A DNA stretch of 64,000 nucleotides from Paenibacillus dokdonensis (GCF_004916975.1 NZ_STGQ01000002.1:1316079-1380078), one strand, 5' to 3'; shown: positions 53,756 to 63,660, counted from the stretch's first letter. Notes: generated from the sequence alone by a model not told the origin. Numbers and translations: made by a program.

Positions 53756-55510
53756 ATGGACAGGCTCTCCCAATTCACTCAAAGGGCACGCCGGATGATC
53801 ATGCCCACTTCTCTCAAACGAAAGCTTATTCATGTACTCCTGTTAAGCACTTTTATTCCGCTTCTCTTGATAGGCATCATCTCGTATACGTCCATGCATG
53901 CCATTTTGGAGACGAAAATCACAAGCGGAATACACAGTAACCTGAAGCAGGTGCAAGTATCAATGGAAAATGTGCTTGGAAATCTGAACTATGCTTCGCA
54001 GCAGCTGGCTTTTGACGGACGGGTCGGCAAGGATATATACGCATACATGACCAACGATCATCCGTACGACCGGAAGATTCTTGCGGGCGAGATTGAGACG
54101 GAGATGAATCTTCTTACGTCTACCAATCCGAATATCGGACTCATGCTGTACTACGATAAGGACACGAACAGGATTCTGTTTCCGAATCTGCAAGTCAGAG
54201 ACGGGTTCGATCCGAATCAACTTCCCGTGTTTACGAAGCTTACGAGCATGACTTATTATGGCCCGCACCAAACACTTAATGCTCAATTCGACCGGACGGT
54301 GATGTCCATAACGCGTAAAATCGATGTTCCCGATCTGGATCAGATGTACATCTACATGGAAACGGATAATCGCTTGATTGATACCGTCTTCAATAAGCTG
54401 CAGTATGGGATGGAGGTATACCATCTCATTATCGATACGGATAACCGGGTTGCTTACAGCGAGAAACCTGCATCTTTCCCGGTCGGTATGAAGCTGGCTG
54501 AGCAAGGCGGGAACGGGGGTAAGGTAGCGTTTGGCACCCAATATATGTTTGAGGAAGCAAGCAATCAGGGCTGGCGGGTTGTGGCTGTCATACCGATGAA
54601 GTCTTACAAGCATGAGATATTCAATTGGTTTCTACAATTTGCGGCAATAGCCGTATTATCTTTGTTTGTCAGCTTTGGTTTCGCCTGGCTGATCTGGAGG
54701 ACGGTGACCCGGCCGCTAACCAGGTTAAACCGTGAAATCCGGTCCATGACGCATAATCAGTCAGCGGGGAATATTCAGTTAACAGGAATGGATGAATTTG
54801 ATTATTCTTTGCGGCGATTCCATGAAATGAAGGGAACCGTCATCCAGTTGATTGAGGATATCAAGGAAAATGAACGAAACAAGTCGCGTCTTGAAGTGGA
54901 GAAAATGATCTCTCAAATCAATCCGCATTTCGTTCATAATACGCTGGACACGATCCGGTGGCAGGCTCGGCTCAACGGTCAGGAGGATATCGATCATCTC
55001 ATTTCCACCTTGAACCGCGTGCTTCACTATAATCTGGGCAAAGGCGAAACGGCCTCCATTCGCGAGGAACTTGAGGCGCTTAAGGATTATATTGCGCTGC
55101 AGGAGGTGCGGTACCAATTCCATTTTGATATTCGGATTGCTGTGGAGCCCGATCAGCTTGAGCTCCGCATCCCGCGGTTTATGCTGCAGCCGCTGGTAGA
55201 GAATGCGTTATATCACGGCATCGCAGACGATGGCTTTATTATGGTCGACATCAGCGAGGCAGCGGCTGGCATCCGGATTGAGGTCAGCGATAACGGAGCG
55301 GGCATGTCGCCGGAGGAAGCGGACCGGATTCTGCAGGGAGACCATTCGACCCATAAACAGAGTGGGATGGGTATTGGCATGCCATATGTAATCAGAACAT
55401 TGAAATACCAATACGGCGATTCTGCCGGAATTCAAATTCGCAGCCAAAGCGGGGAAGGGACAAGCATCATCATTACGATTCCGCTGCCTCTACCCGGGAA
55501 AGGAGAATGA
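53756..55510 (+). CDS. YesM-type sensor histidine kinase (third sugar operon)
   Basis: This 584-residue protein has two membrane segments (about residues 23-45 and 295-318) around a large extracytoplasmic sensor, then HAMP, His_kinase with NPHFVHNTLDTIRW (phospho-accepting His) and an ATPase domain (LQPLVENALYHGI and SGMGIGMPYVIRTL). It is the usual YesM architecture and is transcribed with the response regulator, whose GTG lies four bases after its stop. It probably senses the substrate of the ABC transporter downstream. Confidence 0.93.
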   Translation: MDRLSQFTQRARRMIMPTSLKRKLIHVLLLSTFIPLLLIGIISYTSMHAILETKITSGIHSNLKQVQVSMENVLGNLNYASQQLAFDGRVGKDIYAYMTNDHPYDRKILAGEIETEMNLLTSTNPNIGLMLYYDKDTNRILFPNLQVRDGFDPNQLPVFTKLTSMTYYGPHQTLNAQFDRTVMSITRKIDVPDLDQMYIYMETDNRLIDTVFNKLQYGMEVYHLIIDTDNRVAYSEKPASFPVGMKLAEQGGNGGKVAFGTQYMFEEASNQGWRVVAVIPMKSYKHEIFNWFLQFAAIAVLSLFVSFGFAWLIWRTVTRPLTRLNREIRSMTHNQSAGNIQLTGMDEFDYSLRRFHEMKGTVIQLIEDIKENERNKSRLEVEKMISQINPHFVHNTLDTIRWQARLNGQEDIDHLISTLNRVLHYNLGKGETASIREELEALKDYIALQEVRYQFHFDIRIAVEPDQLELRIPRFMLQPLVENALYHGIADDGFIMVDISEAAAGIRIEVSDNGAGMSPEEADRILQGDHSTHKQSGMGIGMPYVIRTLKYQYGDSAGIQIRSQSGEGTSIIITIPLPLPGKGE

Positions 55511-55514
55511 CCAC

Positions 55515-56901
55515 GTGCGCGTATTGATTGTTGAGGATGACAGACTTGTACGGAAAGGGTTCATTTCCCTGATGCCCTGGGAACATTTCGGAATGGAGGT
55601 TGCCGGAGAGGCAGGGAATGGGGAAGAAGCCCTTGCATTCCTAAGCAAGCAGGAAGTGGATCTGCTGATCACCGATCTGGCCATGCCGAGAATGAGCGGA
55701 ATCGAGCTGATTCGGACGTTGCGGCAGCTCTATCCGCGGATTTGGACAGTGGTTTTGACGTTTCATCAGGATTTTGAATACATACAGGAGGCGCTCCGGC
55801 TGGGAGCGATTGATTATATCGCTAAGACGGAACTTCAGCAGGATAAAATGGAGGCGGTACTAGGCAGAATCGAGCAGCGAATTCGGTACGAAATGAATCA
55901 GCAGACGCGGATTTATGAGGAGGCCGATAGAGAGAATCCGGACCTAGCCATGGTATGGATATCTGCCTCTGCCGGAGGGACCCGAAATACAGAAAGTCCG
56001 GTTTATCAGGGGCTTCCCGTCGAGGAATGCGTTCCTGGGATTTGGCTGCTCCATTGTAAGGAAAGGGAGGAGCCCTTCGAAGAGGGGATGGCGACTCGCA
56101 GATCCTTTTCTGCGGAGCGGTATCATGATACTTCTTGAAGGCATCGGCCACGAGAGCAGCAAGCAGGTCATGAGTACGCTTCAGGAGTACAGGGACCGGT
56201 TTATGTTCTATGAATGGGACCCAGGTCATGCGGGATTGTGGAAAAGGAATCTAGAGCAACTGAAAGAGGCGGTTAAGCAATTGCCGGTTTCCCATGATGA
56301 GGAACAGCAGCTAAAAGAAGCGTGGTCCAGTCTGCAATGGGTCATTCACGATCAGCAATTCGCAGAGAATATGGCTGTTCTCGAGAAAATGAAGCCGATG
56401 CCGCAGCAGCTTGATGCATTGTTCGTCATGGCCTCCACTCGCTGGGAACGCGTCGTGCCGGCGCAGACGTGGAAAGCTCCGCAGGACGAGCTTTTGTCTT
56501 GGCAGGATTGGAAAATCTGGCTCGGCCGTTTAAGACAGGAGCTTGCATCTTATTTGTTCAAGCCGTCGTATTCCCGCGAGGTCATCTCCTGCGTCTGGAA
56601 GGCTGCACAGAGTATTAACCAGGATTTAAGCAGGGAGATTACGCTCCGGGAAATCGCAAAGGAAGTAAACCTGAGCCAAAGTTATCTGAGCCAGTGCTTC
56701 CGGGATATTGTGGGGGTTTCTTTCAACGATTATGTCCGACAAGCGAGAATTGACTGGGCCAAAAAGCTTCTGGCGGATACCGACAAGCCGATTTATTGGA
56801 TTGCTATGCAGACAGGATACCCGAACGAAAAATATTTCAGCCGCGTATTCAAGGATAAAACGGGAATGCTTCCCAGCGCGTTTCGAAATGCAATGAAATA
56901 A
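55515..56901 (+). pseudogene. YesN-type response regulator, split by a one-base frameshift
   Basis: The first frame (55515-56138, GTG start) encodes a receiver domain with Asp54 in ITDLAMPRMSG. A second frame (56125-56901) encodes the middle region and the AraC helix-turn-helix (VNLSQSYLSQCFRDIVG and PNEKYFSRVFKDKTG). Deleting one T from the TTTT run at 56104-56107 joins the two into a continuous protein of about 461 residues. So the gene carries one extra T. Either it is a genuine mutation that disconnects the kinase, or an assembly error. Its downstream targets are intact. Confidence 0.85.
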
Positions 56902-56920
56902 GGGGACTGAAGCCGTAAGC

Positions 56921-56958
56921 GACGGGCCTGGCAGGACAGCGGTTCTGCCGGGCCCGTC
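56921..56958 (+). terminator. Strong hairpin after the response regulator
   Basis: GACGGGCCTGGCAG pairs with CTGCCGGGCCCGTC (14 bp, one T·G wobble), 20 bases past the stop. It lacks a T run, so it may be an attenuating hairpin or an mRNA stabiliser rather than a full terminator. Confidence 0.5.
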
Positions 56959-57209
56959 TGCGTATAACAGATATTGATCTGCATGAGGGTTGTAAACGAT
57001 GCACAAGCAGGTGCACAAATGATTGAAAGGTTTATTGGCAAACGTCGACAAGACCATTTTATCGTACGAAATGAGCCCTGTTCTGAGGAAAGAATGAAAC
57101 TCTCGGAGGCAGAGCCGGAGATACAATGGATATAAGGCTTATAGAGCAGTCGCGAGTCGTTGAATTCACTTCTGTAAGCGTAAACAAATAATTGACTGGG
57201 GGAGCTTTC
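56959..57209 (+). other. Intergenic region before the binding-protein gene
   Basis: This 250-base spacer probably contains the promoter controlled by the YesN-type regulator. No -35/-10 pair or perfect cre site could be identified; TTGTAAACGATGCA is only a partial cre match. Confidence 0.35.
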
Positions 57210-58829
57210 ATGAAAAAATGGATGATTGCATTACTCGCAAGTACCGTGCTCATCGTGAATGGTTGTGCAGCCAATGATCAAGGTGCTTCCGAGACGAAGG
57301 AGGCAGCGGCGCCGGCAGATCCATTCTATAAATATCCCGAGCCCGTGACGCTTACCGTAGCCAAACCGCTGAATCCGGAGGATAAATCCCTTCCGGCAGG
57401 GGATACGGTTGACAATAATCAGTTCACGCGCTATATCCTCGACAAGACGAACATTAAGTTCGATTATACGCTCACAGCCAAAAGCGGAGATCCGTTCACC
57501 CAAAAGGTTCAAGTAGCCATAGCCAGCAACGACATCCCGGACGTCATGGTTGTCGGGGAGAAGGAGCTGCGTCAATTGGTTGAAGCCGGGCAGCTGGAGG
57601 ACATGTCCAAAGTTTATGAGCAGTATGCTTCAAAGCAAGTCAAAGACTTTTATGCCTCGACGAACGGCAAGGCGCTGGAAAAAGCAACTTTTGACGATAA
57701 GTTGATGGCTATACCGAATATCGTGCCACAAGGGGATGCCCCGTACTTCCTCTGGTTACGTAAAGATTGGCTGGATAAGCTCGGATTGCAGGAGCCCAAA
57801 ACAGTGGATGACATCGAGGCTGTCGCCAAGGCCTTCATCGAAAAGGACCCTGATGGCAATGGAAAAGCGGATACGGTCGGATTGCCGGGATCGCCGACGG
57901 ATCTTGTATACGGCGATAATGGATTTGCTTCAATTTTCAGTTATTTCGGAGCTTACCCGGACTACTGGATGAAAGATAAAGAAGGGCAGGTTTCCTACGG
58001 CTCGATTCAACCCCAGGTAAAGGATGCCTTGGCGAAGTTAAGGGATTGGTATGCCGCAGGCTTGATCGACAAGGAATTTGCGCTGCGGAAGGAAGCCTAC
58101 GAATTGATGAGCGGAGGCAAGGCCGGCATGTTTTTTGGACCATGGTGGTTACCTTGGGGAGCCCTGGGAGATGCGGTGAAAAATGATCCGAAATCCAACT
58201 GGGTGGCACTGGCCGCGCCATTGGATGCCGAAGGGAATTTCAATACGCACACGGTTCCGGTGAGCAGCTCGTTTGTAGTCGTCAAAAAAGGTATAGCGCA
58301 TCCGGAAGCCGTTATGATTTCCTTGAATACGACGGTTGCGGGAGAAAGAGGAACGGATCCGGATGCCAAGCAACTGGATAACCGGGTGAATCCAGGTTAT
58401 TGGCCGATGCGGCTAGTCATTGAAAATGCGGATACGGTGACCCGGAAGCACGATATGCTGAGAGATGTTCTGAACGGAAAATCGAAGCCGGAGGATATGA
58501 TTCCTGAGATGCAGGATATTTATGCGAAAGCGAAGGCAGCGAACTTCGATCCGACCAAGGATCTGGGAGCATGGCAGCCGTATTATTCCTACACCGTCGG
58601 AAGCGACCCGCTGCACGGACCACTTAAGCCGGCAGAAAACCTGTTTACTTCCATCACCAAAACAATGGAGCTCAAGAATGCCACGCTCGATAAGATGGAG
58701 AAAGAAACGTTCCTGAAGATCATTATGGGCAAAGAGTCATTGGACTCGTTTGATACGTTCGTAGAACAGTGGAAGAAACTGGGCGGTGACCAAATTACGA
58801 AGGAAGTCCGGGAAGCGCTTGGTGAGTAA
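57210..58829 (+). CDS. Extracellular solute-binding lipoprotein, LplA-like
   Basis: The 539-residue lipoprotein has a signal peptide with lipobox (IVNGC) and a long periplasmic-binding domain of the LplA type, larger than the family-1 sugar lipoproteins at 13357 and 20142. It carries a KDPDGNGKADTVGLPG calcium-binding-like loop, common in this group. GGGGGAG precedes the ATG at 57210. It is followed by two permeases of LplB/LplC type, so it is the specificity component; the substrate is probably an oligosaccharide. Confidence 0.92.
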   Translation: MKKWMIALLASTVLIVNGCAANDQGASETKEAAAPADPFYKYPEPVTLTVAKPLNPEDKSLPAGDTVDNNQFTRYILDKTNIKFDYTLTAKSGDPFTQKVQVAIASNDIPDVMVVGEKELRQLVEAGQLEDMSKVYEQYASKQVKDFYASTNGKALEKATFDDKLMAIPNIVPQGDAPYFLWLRKDWLDKLGLQEPKTVDDIEAVAKAFIEKDPDGNGKADTVGLPGSPTDLVYGDNGFASIFSYFGAYPDYWMKDKEGQVSYGSIQPQVKDALAKLRDWYAAGLIDKEFALRKEAYELMSGGKAGMFFGPWWLPWGALGDAVKNDPKSNWVALAAPLDAEGNFNTHTVPVSSSFVVVKKGIAHPEAVMISLNTTVAGERGTDPDAKQLDNRVNPGYWPMRLVIENADTVTRKHDMLRDVLNGKSKPEDMIPEMQDIYAKAKAANFDPTKDLGAWQPYYSYTVGSDPLHGPLKPAENLFTSITKTMELKNATLDKMEKETFLKIIMGKESLDSFDTFVEQWKKLGGDQITKEVREALGE

Positions 58830-58915
58830 ACGATGCAGGGTCGGTTCCGCTAACCGAGGTCTTCCTTCTATGGAGAGTACGTCGATCATGACTGCATAAG
58901 AGGTGAGAGGTAACC

Positions 58916-59806
58916 ATGAAAAAACAACCGTTTGAACTTCATTACCACCTGATGCTGCTGCCCGGCATATTGTTGCTTATATTATTCAGTATCGTGCCAA
59001 TGTTCGGCATAACGATTGCCTTTCAAAATTTCAAACCGGGTCTCGGCTTTTGGCATTCGGAGTGGGTGGGACTGGATAACTTCCGTTATTTGTTCGAGCT
59101 GCCCGACAGCCGAAACATTTTTTTGAATACGATTTATATCGCTGTGCTCAAAATCGTGGCGAACATGATCGTTCCCGTTGTTTTCGCGCTTCTGCTGAAC
59201 GAGGTCAGAACCGTGCTCCTAAAGCGCAGCGTTCAGACGATCGTATATCTGCCCCATTTTCTGTCATGGGTAATTCTGGCGGGGATTATTTCCGACCTGC
59301 TGTCTATGGATGGCTTGATTAACCAGATCCTGAGCGGAGTTGGCATCGAACCAATCATGTTCTTAGGCAGCAACCATTGGTTTCCGGGCATTATCGTTAC
59401 CAGTGACGTATGGAAGGAGTTTGGCTTCGGGACGATTGTCTATTTGGCGGCGTTGACGGGGATCAATCCCGCGCTGTACGAAGCCGCGTCGATCGACGGC
59501 GCAAGCCGGCTCCAGCAGCTGAGATTTATTACGCTGCCAAGCCTGAAACCAACCATTATTTTGCTGGCCACGCTGAGTCTCGGCAACGTGCTGAATGCTG
59601 GCTTTGATCAAATATTCAATCTGTACAATCCCCTCGTCTATGATTCAGGCGATATTATTGATACGTATGTTTACCGCGCAGGCCTGCTTCAGGTCCAATA
59701 CGGATTGGCGACAGCCGTCGGTCTGTTGAAGTCGGTCATCAGCTTCGTGCTTATCATCATTTCTTATGTACTGGCGTCCAAATTCGCCAACTACCGTATT
59801 TTCTAA
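58916..59806 (+). CDS. ABC permease, LplB type
   Basis: The 296-residue permease has six membrane helices and the EAA loop EAASIDGASRLQQLRFITLP near residue 195. It begins with a short N-terminus and FQNFKPGLGFW, typical of LplB. It starts 86 bases after the binding protein and precedes the LplC-type permease. No ATPase gene is present, so a shared MsmX-type ATPase is expected. Confidence 0.93.
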   Translation: MKKQPFELHYHLMLLPGILLLILFSIVPMFGITIAFQNFKPGLGFWHSEWVGLDNFRYLFELPDSRNIFLNTIYIAVLKIVANMIVPVVFALLLNEVRTVLLKRSVQTIVYLPHFLSWVILAGIISDLLSMDGLINQILSGVGIEPIMFLGSNHWFPGIIVTSDVWKEFGFGTIVYLAALTGINPALYEAASIDGASRLQQLRFITLPSLKPTIILLATLSLGNVLNAGFDQIFNLYNPLVYDSGDIIDTYVYRAGLLQVQYGLATAVGLLKSVISFVLIIISYVLASKFANYRIF

Positions 59807-59822
59807 GAGGGGGCGGATCGTT

Positions 59823-60707
59823 ATGGTTCGAAATGTCACATTGTTGTCGCGGTCGGCGGACGCTGTAATTATAGCTATCTTGGTCATTTCGTCGTTACTT
59901 TGCATCTTTCCGATCTGGTATACGATTGCGGTATCCTTCAGCGATAAGTCTGCTGTTGCCGGAGGAATGGTATCCTGGCTGCCGGTGGATTTCACGCTTT
60001 CATCCTACAAAAAGATATTACAGGAGCGGGCCTTCTTTACCGCATTCGGCGTTTCGCTCGAGCGAGTGTTGCTCGGGGGAATCATCAATTTCGTTATATG
60101 CGCTTTGATGGCCTACCCCTTGTCCCGGAGCCCGCAACAATTCCGCTTCCGCAACATCTATATGTGGTTCATTGTGTTCACGATGCTGTTTGGAGGAGGG
60201 CTTATTCCCTGGTTCGTGACGATTAAATCTTATGGACTGCTCGACACGATTTGGGCTTTGGTTCTGCCGACCGCCGTGCCGGTATTTAACGTCATTTTGC
60301 TCGTCAACTACTTCCGGAGTATTCCGAGGGATATGGATGAAGCCGGTATGATGGACGGGGCAGGACCTTGGTATATGCTGCTCAAAGTGTATTTGCCGCT
60401 GTCTGTGCCCGTGCTTGCGACCATCACGCTGTTCAGCATCGTGGGGCACTGGAATTCCTTTTTTGACGGACTGATCCTGATGAACAAGCAGGAGCATTAT
60501 CCGCTTCAAACCTACATTCAGCAATTGGTCGTGCAGATCAATACGGATAACATGACAACCGAGGAGCTGCGTCAGGCAGCGCAGTTGTCCAGTAAAACGC
60601 TGAACGCGGCGAAGATTGTCATTTCCATGCTGCCGATACTCATCGTGTATCCGTTTCTGCAGCGGTTTTTTATTCACGGCATTATGCTGGGTTCGGTTAA
60701 AGAATGA
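59823..60707 (+). CDS. ABC permease, LplC/YtcP type
   Basis: The 294-residue permease has six helices, the SDKSAVAGGMVSWLPVDFTL loop and the EAA-like stretch DEAGMMDGAGPWYMLLKVYLP. It pairs with the LplB-type permease. The ATG at 59823 follows GAGGGGG; a longer open frame upstream has no ribosome site. It is the last transporter gene before the large unknown gene. Confidence 0.92.
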   Translation: MVRNVTLLSRSADAVIIAILVISSLLCIFPIWYTIAVSFSDKSAVAGGMVSWLPVDFTLSSYKKILQERAFFTAFGVSLERVLLGGIINFVICALMAYPLSRSPQQFRFRNIYMWFIVFTMLFGGGLIPWFVTIKSYGLLDTIWALVLPTAVPVFNVILLVNYFRSIPRDMDEAGMMDGAGPWYMLLKVYLPLSVPVLATITLFSIVGHWNSFFDGLILMNKQEHYPLQTYIQQLVVQINTDNMTTEELRQAAQLSSKTLNAAKIVISMLPILIVYPFLQRFFIHGIMLGSVKE

Positions 60708-60751
60708 CAGGGAGTACAAGACAAAACGAACACACAGGAGGAGGAAACGTT

Positions 60752-63136
60752 ATGGTGGCGTCATCGGCGCAGGATGCATTAATACAGATCGGAGACTCCC
60801 GCTGGCAGGCAGCGCTTTACGTAAACGGACAAGTGAAGAGAATGAAACTGCTGTCGGACGAAGGATGGGTCGAAGTGGGTTTCAGAAAAGGACCTTATGC
60901 CGGGTTCACTTGGCAAGGGGAGTGGGATGGAGAACAGCATGTGATCGATTTGACGCTGGAGAAGCGGGAGACGGAGGGGGCTTCATTTACCGGAAACGCG
61001 GGACCGCTAAACTTTTCGCTCCGCTATCACAGTGTAGACGGCCAGCTCGCGGTGACAGCAGCCGTTGTCAATACGGGGAAACTTCCGGTACAGCCAGTTT
61101 CGCTTGGTCTGATTACCGGAATCGACACCTATATGGAGAAGTTCCCGGATTGGAATGAGACATTTTTTCCGACGCTGCTGCGGTGTGAACGGACGCATTT
61201 CTGGGGATATTGCATGAGGCCGGAAGGGACCGTGCTAGGTCTTTCATGTCAGCAGCCCATAGCGTCCTGGGGCCTGAAGTACAACGTCGGCTACATGGAA
61301 GGGGAGATGGAATGGGGCGGTCATCGCGTGGAGACGTTTACGCTCGATTTCCTTCACACAGGTCCTCTGCCGGAACGCCATCCGCAGACGCTGCATCAGC
61401 TGCTCCCGGGGGAGACGAAAGAGTGGACGCTCCGCATGACTCCGCTCAAACAGCTGAAGGGTCTGCTGCCGTTAATGGCGCCGGTCTGCGGCGCCCCGCT
61501 GCTTGAGCTTGAGCGGACGACGCTCGCACAGGGGGAATGCACCCGCATGACGATTCATTCCTCTGAGTGCGTAACGGCACGGATCTTGATGCCGGATGGG
61601 AAGCGGATGATGTTAGAACCGGAAGCTGTTGGAACGGACAAATATGAGTTGTTATTACAGTCAGGAGACGTGCCGGGCCAGATTCATATTTGCGTGGAAA
61701 ATGGCTCGGGCAAGCAAAGCGCGGCCATTGTCTCTGTAAGACCTCACTGGCTCTGGTTTATGGAGAAGGCGAGGGCAGCGGCGCTTATTTTCCCGCCTCG
61801 GGCGACCTCCCACTGTGAAAGCTGGTACGGGCTTTACACCCTGTATACGGCAGAGCGGTATCTTCCGGATCATGACATGCTTGAGCAGACGGACAAGATA
61901 TTGAATTCCATATATCCCCTGATGTTCGATGAGGAGCGGCATGAACCACTGCTGGTTAAACACCGGATACAAAACGTAAGCTCGATGGTTGGCGTATTGG
62001 TTGACCAATATGAAGCGACTGGGGATGAGGCCGCCATACGGAAAGCTTCTGACCTGGCAGACTGGCTGATCGCCCATGCACAGGACCGGGATGGTTCTTA
62101 TCGTGCCGGGCGGACACATTACACATCAGTCATTTACCCGGCCAAAAGCATCATGGAGCTTGTTCTGGCCGAAAAATCTTTAGCTAAGCAGGATCCTGCA
62201 TGGCATGAACGGCTTGAGCGGCATATGGCTTCCGTACGGAGAGCGATGGATGAACTGGTTGCAGCGGATGGAGATATCGATACCGAAGGCGAGCTTACCT
62301 ATGAGGACGGAATGATTAGCTGCAGTGCGCTTCAGCTTGGATTATTCGCCTTGATGCAGCAGGATGAGCACATGCGGGATATGTACTGCGAGGCGTCGCT
62401 CAAGCTGCTGAAGGGGCATGAGTGCCTTACGAATGTTATAATTCCGGACGGCCGCCAAAGAGGGGGGACGCGGCGTTTTTGGGAGTCGCAATATGATGTG
62501 GCTATTCAACCGAATATGCTGAATTCTCCGCATGGCTGGACCTCATGGCGTACTTACGCGACTTGGTATGCATATCTGCTTACAGGGCAGGTGCTTTATC
62601 TGGAGCAGACGATGAATGCGCTGGGCAGCAACGTACAGATGGTAGATATGAATACGGGCCAGTTGAGATGGGCATTCGTTCCAGACCCGTATGTCCGTGC
62701 GAGGCAGATCAGCGAGCAGATGATTGCAGCTGATCTGGGCCAGGCGCAGCAGGGGCATCATCATACGCTGAGCTATCCTTCCCGGGAATTTGTCATCGGG
62801 GAACAGTATATTGGAATGATCTCGGATTGGCATGAGAAAAACCTGCAGGATAACGATGTGCATGAACATTTTAAATGCCTTGCCGAAGTGTCCTTGGGAA
62901 AAGCGTATGTGGCAAAAGACGAAAAAGGACGATGGCTGTCCTGGAATTGCAGCGCCACAGAAGCAGACGGGGTACTTCATATCTATCCGACCGAGCCGCA
63001 GGTGGAACTGATCCATCTGAATGTCGGCGAAGCGAAGGTTCATATTCATGATCAATCCAAGGAATGCCTTGCGGAGGTCCAGGATACTTGCTGGATCCGA
63101 ACGGATGGCGAGATTATTCAGAATCTGTTCGTATAG
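60752..63136 (+). CDS. Large uncharacterised probable carbohydrate-active protein
   Basis: The 794-residue protein has no signal peptide. The N-terminal third is beta-rich; residues of roughly 350-680 contain repeated Trp/Tyr-rich helical hairpins (SWYGLYTLYTAERYL, QPNMLNSPHGWTSWRTYATW) as in six-hairpin alpha/alpha-barrel glycosidases. The C-terminus is again beta-like. I do not recognise the exact family. GGAGGAGG precedes the ATG at 60752. As the last gene of a YesMN/LplABC operon it probably degrades the imported saccharide in the cytoplasm; this is inferred from position and general fold only. Confidence 0.65.
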   Translation: MVASSAQDALIQIGDSRWQAALYVNGQVKRMKLLSDEGWVEVGFRKGPYAGFTWQGEWDGEQHVIDLTLEKRETEGASFTGNAGPLNFSLRYHSVDGQLAVTAAVVNTGKLPVQPVSLGLITGIDTYMEKFPDWNETFFPTLLRCERTHFWGYCMRPEGTVLGLSCQQPIASWGLKYNVGYMEGEMEWGGHRVETFTLDFLHTGPLPERHPQTLHQLLPGETKEWTLRMTPLKQLKGLLPLMAPVCGAPLLELERTTLAQGECTRMTIHSSECVTARILMPDGKRMMLEPEAVGTDKYELLLQSGDVPGQIHICVENGSGKQSAAIVSVRPHWLWFMEKARAAALIFPPRATSHCESWYGLYTLYTAERYLPDHDMLEQTDKILNSIYPLMFDEERHEPLLVKHRIQNVSSMVGVLVDQYEATGDEAAIRKASDLADWLIAHAQDRDGSYRAGRTHYTSVIYPAKSIMELVLAEKSLAKQDPAWHERLERHMASVRRAMDELVAADGDIDTEGELTYEDGMISCSALQLGLFALMQQDEHMRDMYCEASLKLLKGHECLTNVIIPDGRQRGGTRRFWESQYDVAIQPNMLNSPHGWTSWRTYATWYAYLLTGQVLYLEQTMNALGSNVQMVDMNTGQLRWAFVPDPYVRARQISEQMIAADLGQAQQGHHHTLSYPSREFVIGEQYIGMISDWHEKNLQDNDVHEHFKCLAEVSLGKAYVAKDEKGRWLSWNCSATEADGVLHIYPTEPQVELIHLNVGEAKVHIHDQSKECLAEVQDTCWIRTDGEIIQNLFV

Positions 63137-63171
63137 CTAAATTAGTACGCGGAGCCGTAATTGGAGCATCA

Positions 63172-63238
63172 AATTGCATGAAGAGCAAACCAGTACAATG
63201 ATAACGAATATTGCGAAGGTACCCGGAAAGGGTGCCTT
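63172..63238. repeat. Copy 2 of the 67-base direct repeat with terminator
   Basis: This is the partner of 53532-53598. GAAGGTACCC pairs with GGGTGCCTTC (10 bp with one T·G) and is followed by ATCTTTTT, so it also ends the sugar operon. Confidence 0.8.
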
Positions 63239-63403
63239 CATCTTTTTGACTGTTTTATTATCCAGAACCAGCGTGTCAGTTAACATTAACGGAGATAGAA
63301 GTATACTCATTGCGACCTAATAAAGCTTAGTAAGTGAGTTTTTAAAAGGAGAGATTCATGGTGTGAACAATATTTTCAAACCATAAAGATCTGCTTCCCA
63401 TAT
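63239..63403. other. Intergenic DNA after the sugar operon
   Basis: This is AT-rich, non-coding DNA. No promoter or further repeats are evident. Confidence 0.3.
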
Positions 63404-63450
63404 AAAAAAACAGAGCGTCGAAAAGTCCTCTGGACTTTCTCGCCACTCTG
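63404..63450 (-). terminator. Minus-strand terminator beyond the cupin gene
   Basis: CAGAG...AAGTCC pairs with GGACTT...CTCTG (63411-63450, imperfect stem) and, read leftwards, is followed by TTTTTTT. It lies about 220 bases after the cupin stop and probably ends that transcript. Confidence 0.65.
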
Positions 63451-63545
63451 AGCAACATCATAGTTGTAAAGATATTTGTTGCGTACTTTCGGACGGAACC
63501 ACTGAATATCTGTCTCTTGCAAAAAGTCATGGGGAAGCAACGATT

Positions 63546-63660
63546 ATGGTTTGCGTTCTGGCAATCATGGCATTTATTGCGGCAATAGTAATTATCGGTA
63601 TAAAGCGAGTTGAGAGGCTAAAGCGATCAGGAATCTCTGAGATCGATAAGATGGGGTCAA
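63546..63660 (+). pseudogene. Truncated Mrr-like membrane endonuclease remnant
   Basis: The frame starts at an ATG nine bases after GGGGAAG. It encodes a membrane helix (about residues 3-18) and then a RLKRSGISEIDKMG stretch. This is the usual beginning of membrane-anchored Mrr-type restriction endonuclease proteins, which continue with a FE--L catalytic domain. Here the similarity stops abruptly after DKMG, at the stop of the opposing cupin gene, and the frame then runs antisense to that gene. The catalytic domain is missing. Confidence 0.5.

Noticed and set aside
53960..54613. A 217-codon minus-strand frame in the third YesM-like kinase gene
   Set aside because: It is antisense of a well-supported gene with no ribosome site.
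57000..57050. cre-like sequences TTGTAAACGATGCA and GGCAAACGTCGACA before the LplA-like gene
   Set aside because: Each misses two or more defined positions of the consensus.
63342..63530. A 62-codon minus-strand frame near the right edge
   Set aside because: It overlaps the terminator of the cupin transcript and shows no family resemblance.
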